DNA of 64,000 bases, taken from contig CAVVYA010000013.1 of the NCBI GenBank assembly GCA_963752345.1, forward strand, positions 165,399 to 229,398, given 5' to 3'. This DNA comes from CAVVYA01 sp963752345. GTDB taxonomy: Bacteria; Pseudomonadota; Alphaproteobacteria; SMXQ01. Shown piece after piece: positions 29,238-37,968 of this stretch. The notes under the pieces were generated by a model, which worked only from the letters and a program-made list of their open reading frames with translations, made no database searches and was not told the DNA's origin. Positions within the stretch are counted from its first letter, which is position 1. Each line of letters starts with the position of its first letter. The position numbers and the translations under genes are program-made.

Positions 29238-30276
29238 ATGAGAGCACGTGCTTTTTTTGCGGCCGGCGTTGTAGGGGCCGGTTCGTTGCTCGCCAATGCG
29301 GTGCCGAGCGAGGCTCAGTCGGTCGAGGCCTTCTACAAATCGCAAAATCAGATGTCGCTGATCACGGGATTTCGGGCCGGCCTCCGGCTACGACGTGTGG
29401 GCGCGTCTGGTGGCCCGCCATATGGGCCGGCACATCCCCGGCAACCCCACCATCATCGTGCGGAACATGCCGGGCGCGGGGAGCCTGACCGCCGCCAACC
29501 ACCTGCACAACGTGGCGCCGAAGGATGGCACGGTGTTGGGCTCGTTCTCACGCAACCTGCCGGCGCAAGCCTTGATCGGACTCGAGAACGTCCGCTTCGA
29601 CGCGCGGAATTTCGGCTGGATCGGCAGCCCGGAGCTGACCTTCGTGGTCTGCGCGGCGATCGCCTCCACCGGCATCGCCACGGTCGAGCAACTGCGCAAG
29701 ACGGAGCTGTTCGTCGGCGGCACCGGCCCCGGCTCCGCGCCCTCCTTCATGCCGCTGGTGGTGAATCAGCTGGCTGGAACCAAGTTCAAGGTCATCGAAG
29801 GCTATCGCAGCTCGGAAGACGTTCATCTCGCTATGGAGCGCGCCGAGCTCGGCGGCATCTGCGGCGCGACCTACGATTCCTTCCTCCGCCAGGAGGGCGA
29901 GCGCGTCAAGGCGGGCAAGACGAAGGTGCTTTTCAATCTCGAAGAGCAGCGCAACCCGTTGCTCGGCGACGTGCCGTCGATCTTCGAATACATCACGGAT
30001 CCGGAAAGCCGGCAGATGCTGACCTTCATGAACCTGCCGCAGGAGATGGGGCGGCCCTACGCCGCACCGCCGGGACTGCCCGAGGATCGGCTGGAGGCGT
30101 TGCGCCGCGCGTTCGATGCGACCATGACGGACGCGGACTTCCTCGCCGACGCGGAGCGGCAGAAGGTCACCGTAACGGCTTTGACCGGCGAGGAGGTCGA
30201 AAAGAAAATCAACGACCTCTACACCATCCCGCAACCGATCATCGACAAGGCGAACGCGCTGATGACGCGCAAGTAG
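29238..30276 (+). pseudogene. TTT-family solute receptor, one frameshift after the signal peptide
   Basis: Signal peptide MRARAFFAAGVVGAGSLLAN is read from 29238. The mature part is in another frame from about 29,385: GYDVWARLVARHMGRH, IIVRNMPGAGSLTAAN and APKDGTVLGSF. The shift is one extra base in GGATTTCGGG near 29,370; removing a T restores GFGPASGYDVWAR. Otherwise it is full-length and paralogous to the receptor at 748-1749. It sits just downstream of the cysteine hydrolase. The single shift could be a sequencing error. Confidence 0.85.
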
Positions 30277-30304
30277 CGCGCTGGCTGGTCGAACGGCGCA
30301 GGCA

Positions 30305-30341
30305 GGAGCCCTCCCCTGGGTGATCCACGGGAGGGCTTTTT
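30305..30341 (+). terminator. Rho-independent terminator after the TTT receptor
   Basis: AGCCCTCCC at 30305-30313 pairs with GGGAGGGCT at 30327-30335, followed by a run of seven T. It closes the hydrolase-receptor unit and marks the end of clearly chromosomal genes. Confidence 0.88.
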
Positions 30342-31317
30342 TTGCCGAAAAATCCCTAGCCCGAAGGCCTCTGCTTCAGGACGCCGTCTGGCGCAAGGCA
30401 TCGTCGATTGGTCCGCTGCAAAAAAGGAGTTGAGGGGCCCCAATAATTGTTTCGGCGGATAGCAATGGAGGCGGGTTAGGACGCAAGCCCACAAAACCCG
30501 CGCCGCCAATCTAAACGTGTTGCTAACACCGTCGTAACATCAGCAGCTGCGTAACAACCGCCGACCAGCCCAAGCTATGTTCTGAATTGTCGAAAAATTG
30601 GTGGTGCTTGGAGTTTGGAGCGAACCAGTCTCCGCTGAAATTCCCTGTTTCCAAGAGAATACAGGGACTTTCTATCATTTCGGACCCGTTATACCCGCCC
30701 GTTGCCCGCGGAATGCGCCCAATTCCGGGAATTTATCGCTCTATTCCCTACATCCAATAACAGGGAATTAGCCCAAGCCTAACAGGGAACCTGCGGGGTT
30801 CTAACAGGCCGATGCGATCTCTGAAAATCGTTGACCAGAGATGATCCGCGGGATGGCCGAACAACGCTCGCTGAGGGAGACCGGCACCATGGCCACTCAA
30901 ACCTCCCAGGTCCGAGTTTTTTAGCGCGCCATAGGCGTGGACTCAGCCTTTCGCGGACGACGTTACTCTCTAGTGCAGGCTCCAGAGGGCTGATTTTCGA
31001 GCGACGCCAAACTCGCAAAGCACAAGGCGAGAGGCGTCCCATTTCCAGTGCGGTGAATCGGAGCAAGTTGGAATGATGTTTCCGAATAGTGGGACGGTAG
31101 TGGGATGGTTTCGCATGAAGTGGGACAGAAACGATGTTTAACGGGATAACCAACAGTAGAGCCGTAACGTGTATCAGTAATTGTGAACGGGCAGTGCCGG
31201 TTTCCACAAGTCTGTTAACAGGATTCTCGGATTAATTTGCATTTTTCCTTTGACAGCGATTGCGTGAATTGGAAATTCTCAGCGCGAACACGACGAGAAC
31301 GCTGAGAAGGACCCCGC
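30342..31317. other. Gene-free left edge of the accessory island
   Basis: Nearly 1 kb without a convincing gene and with visibly lower GC than the left flank. It contains a cluster of ACAGGGAA/TTCCCTGT repeats (30,641-30,791) and, near 30,598, a short stretch faintly resembling the 3' part of the tRNA-Ala gene at the other end of the island. Nothing else could be recognised. Confidence 0.5.
30641..30791. repeat. Cluster of ACAGGGAA / TTCCCTGT repeats
   Basis: TTCCCTGT at 30641, ACAGGGA near 30661, ATTCCCTA near 30744, AACAGGGAATTA at 30759-30770 and AACAGGGAAC at 30781 occur in both orientations within 150 bases. Arrays of this short word are familiar from the edges of rhizobial and related genomic islands, from memory; function unknown. 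Confidence 0.6.
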
Positions 31318-32688
31318 ATGAGAGAAGAGCTATCCACTGAGAAGGGTGGGAAGCGATCGATCCGGACGATTGAGGAACGTCCAATCGCAGCACTCCAGGC
31401 ATATTCCGGGAACGCCCGTACGCATTCCAAGCGCCAGGTCCGCCAGCTCGCGGACAGCATTGCGCGTTTCGGTTTCACAAATCCCGTTCTCGTGGGCGAT
31501 GACGACAGCATCGTCGCCGGCCATGGCCGGGTCGAAGCGGCAAAGCTCCTCGGTATGACCCATGTGCCGACGGTGCGCCTGTCGCATCTGTCGCCGGCCG
31601 AGCGCAGGGCCTACATGATCGCCGACAACAAGCTCGCGCTGAACGCCGGGTGGGATCAGGAGTTGTTGGCGATCGAGCTACAGGCCCTGGTCGACCTCGA
31701 CTTCGAAGTCGAGCTGACGGGGTTCTCGTTGGCCGAGGTGGATTTGGTGCTCGACGCCGTGAGTGAGCGCGATCCCACCGCTCCTAATGTGCCGGCAGAC
31801 TCGATCCCGCCCATGCCGGCAAACGCGGTCACCCGGCGCGGCGATCTTTGGCAATGCGGCCGCCACCGCCTGCTCTGCGGCGATGCTCGTAATCGCGGCC
31901 GATTATGCGGCGCTATTGGACGGCAAGCTGGCCGATCTGGTCTTCACCGATCCGCCCTACAACGTGCCGATCGATGGCCACGTCTGCGGCCTCGGCCGCG
32001 TGCGCCATCGCGAGTTCGCCATGGGCATCGGGCGAGATGTCCGAATCGGCGTTCACTGCCTTCCTCGCGAGACGCTCGGCACATGCCGCCGCGACCTGCG
32101 CGACGGCGCGATTGCGTTCGTCTGCATGGACTGGCGCCACATGGGCGAGCTGCTGGCGGCCGGCAAGCAGGTCTTCAGCGAGCTCAAGAACCTCTGCGTC
32201 TGGAACAAGACCAACGGCGGCATGGGTACCTTCTACCGCTCGAAGCACGAGCTGGTTTTCGTGTTCAAGGTCGGCGACGGCCCGCACATCAACAGCTTCG
32301 GGCTGGGCGAGACCGGGCGCTATCGCACCAACGTGTGGGACTATGCCGGGATCAACAGCTTCGGTGCGGGCCGGACTCGACGAGCTGGCCATGCATCCGA
32401 CCGTCAAGCCGGTCGCGCTCGTCGCCGATGCCATTCGCGACTGTTCGAAGCGCGGCGAGATCGTGCTCGATGCCTTCGGCGGCTCGGGCACGACACTGAT
32501 CGCGGCGGAGAAGACCGGCCGCTGTGCCCGCCTGATCGAGTATCGACCCCGCTTATTGCGACACCATCGTGAGGCGCTGGGAGATTCTGACCGGCAAACA
32601 CGCCACACATTTGGGGACAGGCGAGCGCTTCGAGGACATCGCCGAGCGACGGGCACAGAATTCAGCACAAGCGGAAAAAATGGCATGA
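31318..32688 (+). pseudogene. ParB-domain DNA methyltransferase (DNA modification methylase), multiply frameshifted
   Basis: The N-terminus is a ParB/Srx-like domain (EERPIAALQAYSGNARTHSK; SIVAGHGRVEAAKLLG) in the first frame to about 31,880. A beta-class methylase follows in other frames. The catalytic VFTDPPYNVP is near 31,945, VCMDWRHMGELLAAGKQVF lies in the middle, and the SAM motif LDAFGGSGTTLIAAEKTG is near 32,480. The last part, in yet another frame, ends at a TGA overlapping the DUF5681 start (ATGA at 32685). At least four single-base shifts are needed, near 31,885, 32,025, 32,100, 32,365 and 32,545. Such ParB-methylases are usual cargo of phages and integrative elements. Confidence 0.78.
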
Positions 32689-33611
32689 GCAGGAAGCCCG
32701 ACGACAAACCGGAAGCCGAGCACAGCGCCTCGAGCAAAGCTCCGAACCAGGCCTATGACGTCGGTTATGGCAAGCCGCCAGTTGCGACGCGCTTCGCCAA
32801 GGGACGATCTGGCAATCCGCGGGGCCGGCCGCCCAAGCCAAAGGCACCGGCGCTTCATTTGTCCGACGCTCCTTCCGACATGTTCCTAGCCGGAGAAGCC
32901 TATAGGCCAGTAACGGTGCGCGAGAACGGGAAGACTTTCCAGTTGCCCTTGTCGCAGGCCATCCTTCGAGCGATGTCGATGGCGGCACTTAAGGGCAACC
33001 GGCTCTCCCAACAGTACCTTCTTGAGCAAGTGGCGGCTGCCGAGGAGAAGCATTCCCAATACAAAGTGCAGAATTACGTCCGCCTCGCATCCCTCAAAAG
33101 CCAGCACGAGCAAATCTTTACCGAGCATAAACGCAGGAAGCTACCGCCGCCCGAGCTCCTACCGCATCCTGATGACATCGTCCTCAAGCCAGCTACAGGT
33201 GATGCCTTCGTCAACGGACCCGAAACTCCAGAAGAAGCTGGCCACTGCGCAGAAAACGTCGCATTGCGGGATCATCTGCTGCTGCGCGCGGCCCACGCCG
33301 AGAAAACCGGCAAGGGCCCGAAAGTCCAAGACGGAGAGAACATGTATTGCATGTATCTTCTCTATGCTTGTCTTCTCGACCAGTGTTTGCCCCGGCGCCT
33401 ACGCTGGCAGGACGGCGATGCTCCATCGTGCATGCACGGTCACATGGGCCTGCCGCGACGTGAGCGCGAGCAGCGCATGGCTGCGGAATTCGCTAGCCTG
33501 AAAGAAACCAGACTGGAACCGCTCTATGTCACGCGAGAAATGGAACAGCAGATTAAGCGATCTACAGACCGATGGCTGAAGAGATCTCAGCGTCACTCAT
33601 TCAGTGGCTAG
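32685..33611 (+). CDS. DUF5681 domain protein
   Basis: The N-terminal signature is YDVGYGKPPVATRF followed by GRSGNPRGRPPKPK, the DUF5681 motif found in alphaproteobacterial phages and integrative elements. The rest is basic, and LEPLYVTREMEQQIKRSTDRW closes the 308 residues. The start is the ATG at 32685, overlapping the end of the methylase gene, so the two were co-translated. Molecular role unknown; the pairing with a ParB-methylase suggests a phage-derived packaging or modification locus. Confidence 0.78.
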   Translation: MSRKPDDKPEAEHSASSKAPNQAYDVGYGKPPVATRFAKGRSGNPRGRPPKPKAPALHLSDAPSDMFLAGEAYRPVTVRENGKTFQLPLSQAILRAMSMAALKGNRLSQQYLLEQVAAAEEKHSQYKVQNYVRLASLKSQHEQIFTEHKRRKLPPPELLPHPDDIVLKPATGDAFVNGPETPEEAGHCAENVALRDHLLLRAAHAEKTGKGPKVQDGENMYCMYLLYACLLDQCLPRRLRWQDGDAPSCMHGHMGLPRREREQRMAAEFASLKETRLEPLYVTREMEQQIKRSTDRWLKRSQRHSFSG

Positions 33612-33995
33612 GGGTGCAGAAGAGAAGCGCAATCATCGGGTATCTTCCAAGCTTTGGGGCGCCTCAGATGCGTCGAGAAGTCGCCGCGCATTGGGATGTA
33701 TGCGTGGGGATGCTGGACATTCAGCCCTGAGCCAAAGAAGGAGCCCTATTACGGGCCCCTTCAGTCTCTGCCTTTCCAATTTCCATCTTTCTAAATGCGA
33801 TAGATTGACGGTAACCTGATCTGCTTCATCGCATTAAATAGCCGTTGCGCGCGTCGATTGGAAACGCCGCAGGGGAGCTGGAATATGCTGTATGCGTGGG
33901 CCGATGATGTGAAGCGCCCGCCTCTGGCGAAGGGGACCGCACGATCTGCCGAGACACGAATCACCCATCCTTGGAGGGCTCTTGTGCATACAAAC
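33612..33995. other. Gap, nothing recognised
   Basis: No credible reading frame on either strand. It contains a GGGCC-rich imperfect hairpin near 33,735-33,765, a possible end of the DUF5681 transcript, and otherwise unremarkable AT-richer sequence. Confidence 0.4.
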
Positions 33996-34220
33996 TCATA
34001 TTTGCTGCTTGGGTATTACCGCGGTTAGCCTCGCTTTGTGAGTTGCAAAGGCTTTCACAATATTCTTGTAAATGATCCGCCAACCCTGACACAGAAGTGC
34101 CTCCCCATTATTGAGTTTGAGGACGAAGACGGTTTGACCTGTGAGTCCTCCAAGTCCGGCTCCAATTGCGGCACCCACTGGCCCCGCCACGACCAATCCA
34201 ACGGCTGCGAAAGCAGCCAT
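33996..34220 (-). CDS. Small glycine-zipper-like hypothetical protein (possibly C-terminal half of the gene upstream)
   Basis: 74 residues beginning MAAFAAVGLVVAGPVGAAIG, a small-residue hydrophobic helix with GxxxG spacing, then GQTVFVLKLNNGEALLCQGW and a basic tail. The neighbouring minus-strand gene (34,232-34,408) ends 11 bases upstream in another frame. A single-base shift would join EIEEINDE to LNKGPMAAF, making one ~135-residue protein. I cannot assign a family. Confidence 0.45.
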   Translation of the reverse strand: MAAFAAVGLVVAGPVGAAIGAGLGGLTGQTVFVLKLNNGEALLCQGWRIIYKNIVKAFATHKARLTAVIPKQQI

Positions 34221-34231
34221 GGGGCCTTTGT

Positions 34232-34408
34232 TCAGAATTCGTCATTGATCTCTTCAATCTCGGCAATTTCAGAGAATTCTATCGGCGTTTTGCCACCAAA
34301 GAGCCTCCGTTGATTCTTGATAACCAGTGAGCTCTTCCAACCTTCCGCGAGCTCATTGCCTGTTTGGTCAATCCCGTTCAGATTTCCCGCCAGTATTTTT
34401 ATAGTCAT
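34232..34408 (-). CDS. Small hypothetical protein (possibly N-terminal half of a split gene)
   Basis: 58 residues starting MTIKILAGNLNGIDQTGNEL, then KSSLVIKNQRRLFGGKTPIEF and an acidic end. The start is supported by GGAG eight bases upstream. The body looks like a small beta-rich domain preceding a membrane or zipper segment, which would fit joining to the MAAFAAVG frame after one frameshift. It is antisense to the 5' edge of the AlpA-like gene. Confidence 0.45.
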   Translation of the reverse strand: MTIKILAGNLNGIDQTGNELAEGWKSSLVIKNQRRLFGGKTPIEFSEIAEIEEINDEF

Positions 34409-34683
34409 GCGAGCTTCTCCACTACCTGTATCCGCTAAGGAAGCCGCGACGGATCCAGAGCACAACGAAATAGAGGATAATAGCGTATGTTCGCCACATT
34501 TCATCGCTCCCGACAAGATTCTCCGCCGCAAACAGGTGGAAGCCCAAACCTGGTTTTCCCGATCCACCGTCTATGCGTGGGTGCGACGGTATTTTCCGTG
34601 CGCCAATATCACTTGGCCAAAAGGCTGTCGGGTGGCTGCAAAGCGAACTTGACGAATGGATGGCGCGCGCGGGTCTCCCGTAA
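34407..34683 (+). pseudogene. AlpA-family phage regulatory protein, frameshifted
   Basis: The first part reads DKILRRKQVEAQTWFSRSTV and YAWVR, the MerR/AlpA helix-turn-helix. After a one-base shift near 34,590, a second frame gives the expected wing and C-terminus ISLGQKAVGWLQSELDEWMA ending in RAGLP and the TAA at 34681. AlpA proteins activate excisionase or integrase genes of prophages and satellites. The exact start is uncertain; an in-frame ATG lies at 34407. Confidence 0.72.
34422..34499 (-). CDS. Possible tiny membrane peptide (25 residues)
   Basis: The minus strand reads MWRTYAIILYFVVLWIRRG and stops eight residues later at 34422. A GGGAG lies eight bases before the ATG. One strongly hydrophobic helix is flanked by basic residues, a layout common in small type I toxins and membrane peptides. 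It lies antisense to the AlpA-like gene and directly before the gene starting at 34408, so it may be chance. Confidence 0.2.
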   Translation of the reverse strand: MWRTYAIILYFVVLWIRRGFLSGYR

Positions 34684-34985
34684 TCGTCCAGGCGCGTTAT
34701 GTTCCCGTAGGAACGCCCCGCACACAAGGGCGCGGCGTTAGGTAGCAAAAGGGGCCAATGACGGGCCACCAATTGGCGCAATTCGTCATGGCGGACCGCG
34801 GACTTAACACGGCGGATGCGCGGCTGGTGAAAACCATCGGGAACCCGGCACGGCCTTCAGATTATTTCGTTCGAGCAGTTGGCGGTTCGCCTAACTGGGC
34901 ATCCGCAGGCAAGTGGGACAAAACATCCGGCGAATTAGGCTCGAAGAGGGAGTTTCTCAGGAGGCCGCCACATTTGGCCAGGAGG
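34684..34985. other. Gap with a weak reading frame
   Basis: A + strand frame opens at 34758 (MTGHQLAQFVMADRGLNTAD) after AGGGG but runs into the 3' end of the minus-strand gene at 34,986-35,384 and has no recognisable domain. I do not call it a gene. Confidence 0.35.
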
Positions 34986-35384
34986 TCATCGCGCAGGATC
35001 CACGCCATCATCGATGATGCTTTCAACCGCCCGCAAGACGGCTTTGAGTGTCTCGCGTGCATCCTCCAATTGTAGTGAGCCTGCATAGCGGTGCCGGCCC
35101 GCCTTTTGCAGAAACACGTCGAAAACAAGATCCGAATGACGCGCAAGAGCAATTAGATGCTCCCCGTTAGGCCCGCTGATTCCAGCAAACCAATATTTTA
35201 CGGTCCGTTCGCTGGCGCCTGTCCATCGCATGGCCAATTTGATGCCTCGATGGGTCGTCCCGAGCTCCTCCCGTAGCGCGCCGGCAATGCCACTTACGTA
35301 ATTAAGAACAGAATCATCGACTTGGCCTGATGGGTGCAGAACTTTGCCCTTTTTCGGCAGAACTTTGCCCTTCTTCGGACGCAT
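34986..35384 (-). CDS. Hypothetical small DNA-binding-like protein, divergent from the recombinase
   Basis: 132 residues. After a basic N-terminus with a duplicated PKKGKVL heptad, the core reads YVSGIAGALREELGTTHRGI, then MRWTGASERTVKYWFAGISG and LIALARHSD. The GASERTVKYWF part looks like a helix-turn-helix. Similar genes are, from memory, found next to serine recombinases on alphaproteobacterial islands. Its position head-to-head with the recombinase suggests a repressor or directionality factor; this is inference. Confidence 0.6.
   Translation of the reverse strand: MRPKKGKVLPKKGKVLHPSGQVDDSVLNYVSGIAGALREELGTTHRGIKLAMRWTGASERTVKYWFAGISGPNGEHLIALARHSDLVFDVFLQKAGRHRYAGSLQLEDARETLKAVLRAVESIIDDGVDPAR
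35336..35377. repeat. Tandem 21-base repeat in a coding region
   Basis: GCAGAACTTTGCCCTTTTTCG is followed directly by a second copy differing at one base (CTTCTTCG). On the minus strand it encodes two copies of PKKGKVL near the N-terminus of the small protein at 34,986-35,384. Confidence 0.75.
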
Positions 35385-35507
35385 GACTCCGCCCCTCTTC
35401 GCTAGATTGGTTGCGAGTCACAAACGCAGAATCCCTCTCGTGCGTCCTTGCGCATCACGTTGGCGCTGGCCGAGCTAGAGCAATCACGTCCCCTACAGGA
35501 GTTAAAC

Positions 35508-37082
35508 GTGGTCGGTCCCGGCCAACGCAGTCCCGGAGAGGAGCCGAGCGAAACAGCCAAATCTGTGAGGGCTGCTCAGTACGTGCGGATGTCCACTGAG
35601 CACCAACAGTACTCCACCGAGAACCAGGCTGATGCTATCCGAACGTACGCAGAGCGCCGTGGGATCGAGATCGTCCGCACCTATACGGATGAGGGGCGCA
35701 GTGGCCTGAATTTCGGCGGCAGGAACGCTATCAAGCAGCTGATTGAGGAGGTCCAGCGCGGAAAAGTCGATTTCACATGCATTCTCGTTTACGACGTCAG
35801 CCGCTGGGGGCGCTTCCAGGATGCGGACGAGAGCGCCTACTACGAGTACATCTGTAAGCGCGCCGGCATCTCCGTTCATTACTGCGCGGAGCAGTTTGAA
35901 AACGACGGTAGCCCTGTCTCCACGATTGTAAAGGGTGTCAAGCGCGCAATGGCGGGAGAGTACAGCCGGGAGCTGTCCGCTAAGGTATTTTCCGGTCAAT
36001 GTCGCCTAATCGAACACGGTTTTCGCCAGGGCGGTATGGCGGGATACGGACTCCGCCGCCGTCTGATTGATCAGAGCGGCACACCAAAGCATGATCTGGC
36101 CCGAGGTGAACACAAGAGTATCCAGACCGACCGGGTGGTTCTCGTGCCTGGACCACCTGACGAGGTGGCGATGGTTCGGTGGATGTATCGGACCTTCGTC
36201 GAGGACGGGAAGACTGAACATGAGATTGCCAATCTGCTTAACGCGCGCGGCGTACCCACTGATCTCGGTCGCTTCTGGACGCGTGGCACGGTGCACCAGG
36301 TCCTGATCAATGGAAAATACGTCGGCGACAACGTTTGGAACCGTGTTTCTTTCAAGCTCAAGAAGAAGCGGGTCCGCAATGGTCCAGATATGTGGATTCG
36401 GGCCAATGACGCCTTCGAGCCAATTGTGGATCGGGATCTATTCGAGGCTGCTCAGTCGATCATTCACGAGCGCTCAAGGCGGCTGACGAGTGAGGAGTTA
36501 CTGAACGCCTTGAGACACTTGCTCGAGAAACGTGGTTATCTGTCGGGTCTCGTCATCGACGAGGCTGACGACCTGCCGTCCAGCAGCGCTTACCAGAGTC
36601 GGTTTGGCAGTTTGCTCCGTGCATATCAACTCGTCGGCTTCACGCCGGATCGCGACTACCGCTACGTCGAGATCAATCGAACTTTACGCCAGATGCACCC
36701 CACGGTCGTGGCCCACGCGGTCGCCGAGATTGACCGCATCGGTGGCAAGGTCGATCAAAACCCGCTTACCGACATCCTTAACATCAACGACGAGTTTACT
36801 GCATCCATTGTGATCGCCAGGTGCAGGGAAACGGCCACCGGCTCGCTGCGCTGGCATATCCGCTTCGATACGAGCCTGCATCCGGATATCACCGTTGCGG
36901 TACGGTTGGATCAGCCGAACCGCTCGGCACTCGATTACTACCTCCTCCCGCAGATTGACATGGCCGCGCCTCGCCTGAGACTTGCGGAGCATAACGGCAT
37001 CTCCCTCGACGCCTATCGTTTCGAAAGCCTGGATGCTCTTTACGGCCTGGCGGCTCGGGTCCGACTTTTGGAGGTCGCATGA
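35508..37082 (+). CDS. Large serine recombinase
   Basis: Site-specific recombinase of the large serine type (resolvase plus Recombinase domain), 524 residues. The catalytic Ser is Ser29 in QYVRMSTEHQQYSTENQ. ILVYDVSRWGRFQDADES carries the conserved Arg/Asp region, and the Recombinase domain spans FVEDGKTEHEIANLLNARG and GTVHQVLINGKYVGDNVWN. I chose the GTG at 35508 because AGGAG lies six bases upstream. Its stop overlaps the ParB-like gene start (ATGA at 37079), making a recombinase-ParB-RepB operon. Confidence 0.88.
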   Translation: MVGPGQRSPGEEPSETAKSVRAAQYVRMSTEHQQYSTENQADAIRTYAERRGIEIVRTYTDEGRSGLNFGGRNAIKQLIEEVQRGKVDFTCILVYDVSRWGRFQDADESAYYEYICKRAGISVHYCAEQFENDGSPVSTIVKGVKRAMAGEYSRELSAKVFSGQCRLIEHGFRQGGMAGYGLRRRLIDQSGTPKHDLARGEHKSIQTDRVVLVPGPPDEVAMVRWMYRTFVEDGKTEHEIANLLNARGVPTDLGRFWTRGTVHQVLINGKYVGDNVWNRVSFKLKKKRVRNGPDMWIRANDAFEPIVDRDLFEAAQSIIHERSRRLTSEELLNALRHLLEKRGYLSGLVIDEADDLPSSSAYQSRFGSLLRAYQLVGFTPDRDYRYVEINRTLRQMHPTVVAHAVAEIDRIGGKVDQNPLTDILNINDEFTASIVIARCRETATGSLRWHIRFDTSLHPDITVAVRLDQPNRSALDYYLLPQIDMAAPRLRLAEHNGISLDAYRFESLDALYGLAARVRLLEVA

Positions 37083-37966
37083 AAAAAACGTCGGCCATTC
37101 CATCTGTTCAGCTGATTCCGGTGGATCGGATCACGGTCGTCAACCCGCGGGAACGCAACAGGCGGATCTTCAGGGAGATTGTTGCCAACATTGAGCAGCT
37201 CGGCCTCAAGAAACCCATCACTGTGTCGCGGCGCGACCATCCCGATGGGCCTCAATACGACCTCGTCTGCGGCCAGGGGCGTCTCGAAGCCTATCTGGCC
37301 CTCGGGCAGCGCGAGATCCCGGCTTTGGTCGTAAATGCGGATGCCGAGGACTGTCTGGTGATGAGCCTGGTCGAGAACTGCGCCCGACGTCAGCACCGAG
37401 CTATCGACCTGCTACATGACATCGAGGGGCTCAAGCGCCGCGGCTACAAGGAAAGTGAGATCGCCCGCAAGACCGATCTTTCGTTGGAATATGTTCGTGG
37501 CGTCATTCGGCTTCTGGAACAAGGCGAACATCGCCTCCTGCGTGCGGTTGAATCCGGCCAGATCCCGGTGAGCGTCGCGGTGGAAATTGCTGAAGCAGAT
37601 GACGCCGGCATTCAGCGAGCGCTACAGCAAGCTTACGAAAAACGGACTCTGCGTGGACGCAAGCTCCTCATTGCCAGACGGATCGTGGAGCAGAGGCGTC
37701 AGCGAGGCAAGGGTCGGACGCCGGCCCCAAAACGCAACAACATCCTATCGGCGGATGCGCTGCTTCGGGCCTATCGTGAGGACACGGACAAGAAGAGATT
37801 GCTGATCCGTAAAGGAGAAGCGACGCGCGATCGCTTGATCTTTGTGACTGAAGCTATGCGTAAGCTGCTTGCGGATGAGAACCTTGTCACTCTGTTGCGC
37901 GCCGAAGGACTCGACACCCTGCCGCGCAATCTTGCCGACCGGCTGCCGGTCGAACGGAAGGCCTGA
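37079..37966 (+). CDS. ParB/RepB-like partition protein (first of two)
   Basis: ParB family protein of 295 residues. The N-terminal domain has VNPRERNRRIFREIVANIEQ, PITVSRR, CGQGRLEAYLALGQREIPAL and the LVENCARRQH box. A KorB/ParB-type helix-turn-helix follows (YKESEIARKTDLSLEYVRGV). There is no parA, repA or repC nearby. In an operon with a serine recombinase the protein may aid recombination, regulation or maintenance of an excised circle. The next gene starts two bases after its stop. Confidence 0.85.
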   Translation: MKKTSAIPSVQLIPVDRITVVNPRERNRRIFREIVANIEQLGLKKPITVSRRDHPDGPQYDLVCGQGRLEAYLALGQREIPALVVNADAEDCLVMSLVENCARRQHRAIDLLHDIEGLKRRGYKESEIARKTDLSLEYVRGVIRLLEQGEHRLLRAVESGQIPVSVAVEIAEADDAGIQRALQQAYEKRTLRGRKLLIARRIVEQRRQRGKGRTPAPKRNNILSADALLRAYREDTDKKRLLIRKGEATRDRLIFVTEAMRKLLADENLVTLLRAEGLDTLPRNLADRLPVERKA

Positions 37967-37968
37967 CC

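Noticed and set aside
30598..30640. Possible left attachment site matching the 3' end of tRNA-Ala
   Set aside because: ATTGGTGG, CGAACC and CTCCGC recur in the same order as in the tRNA, but the bases between differ and need gaps; identity is too low to call an att site.
30779..31207. 142-codon minus-strand open frame at the island edge
   Set aside because: No domain, no ribosome-binding site and composition unlike neighbouring genes.
34758..35075. 105-codon + strand open frame
   Set aside because: Has AGGGG upstream but runs antisense into a better-supported gene and has no recognisable feature.
35336..35377. Tandem repeat as a CRISPR or iteron array
   Set aside because: Only two adjacent copies without spacers, inside a reading frame; it is a coding repeat.
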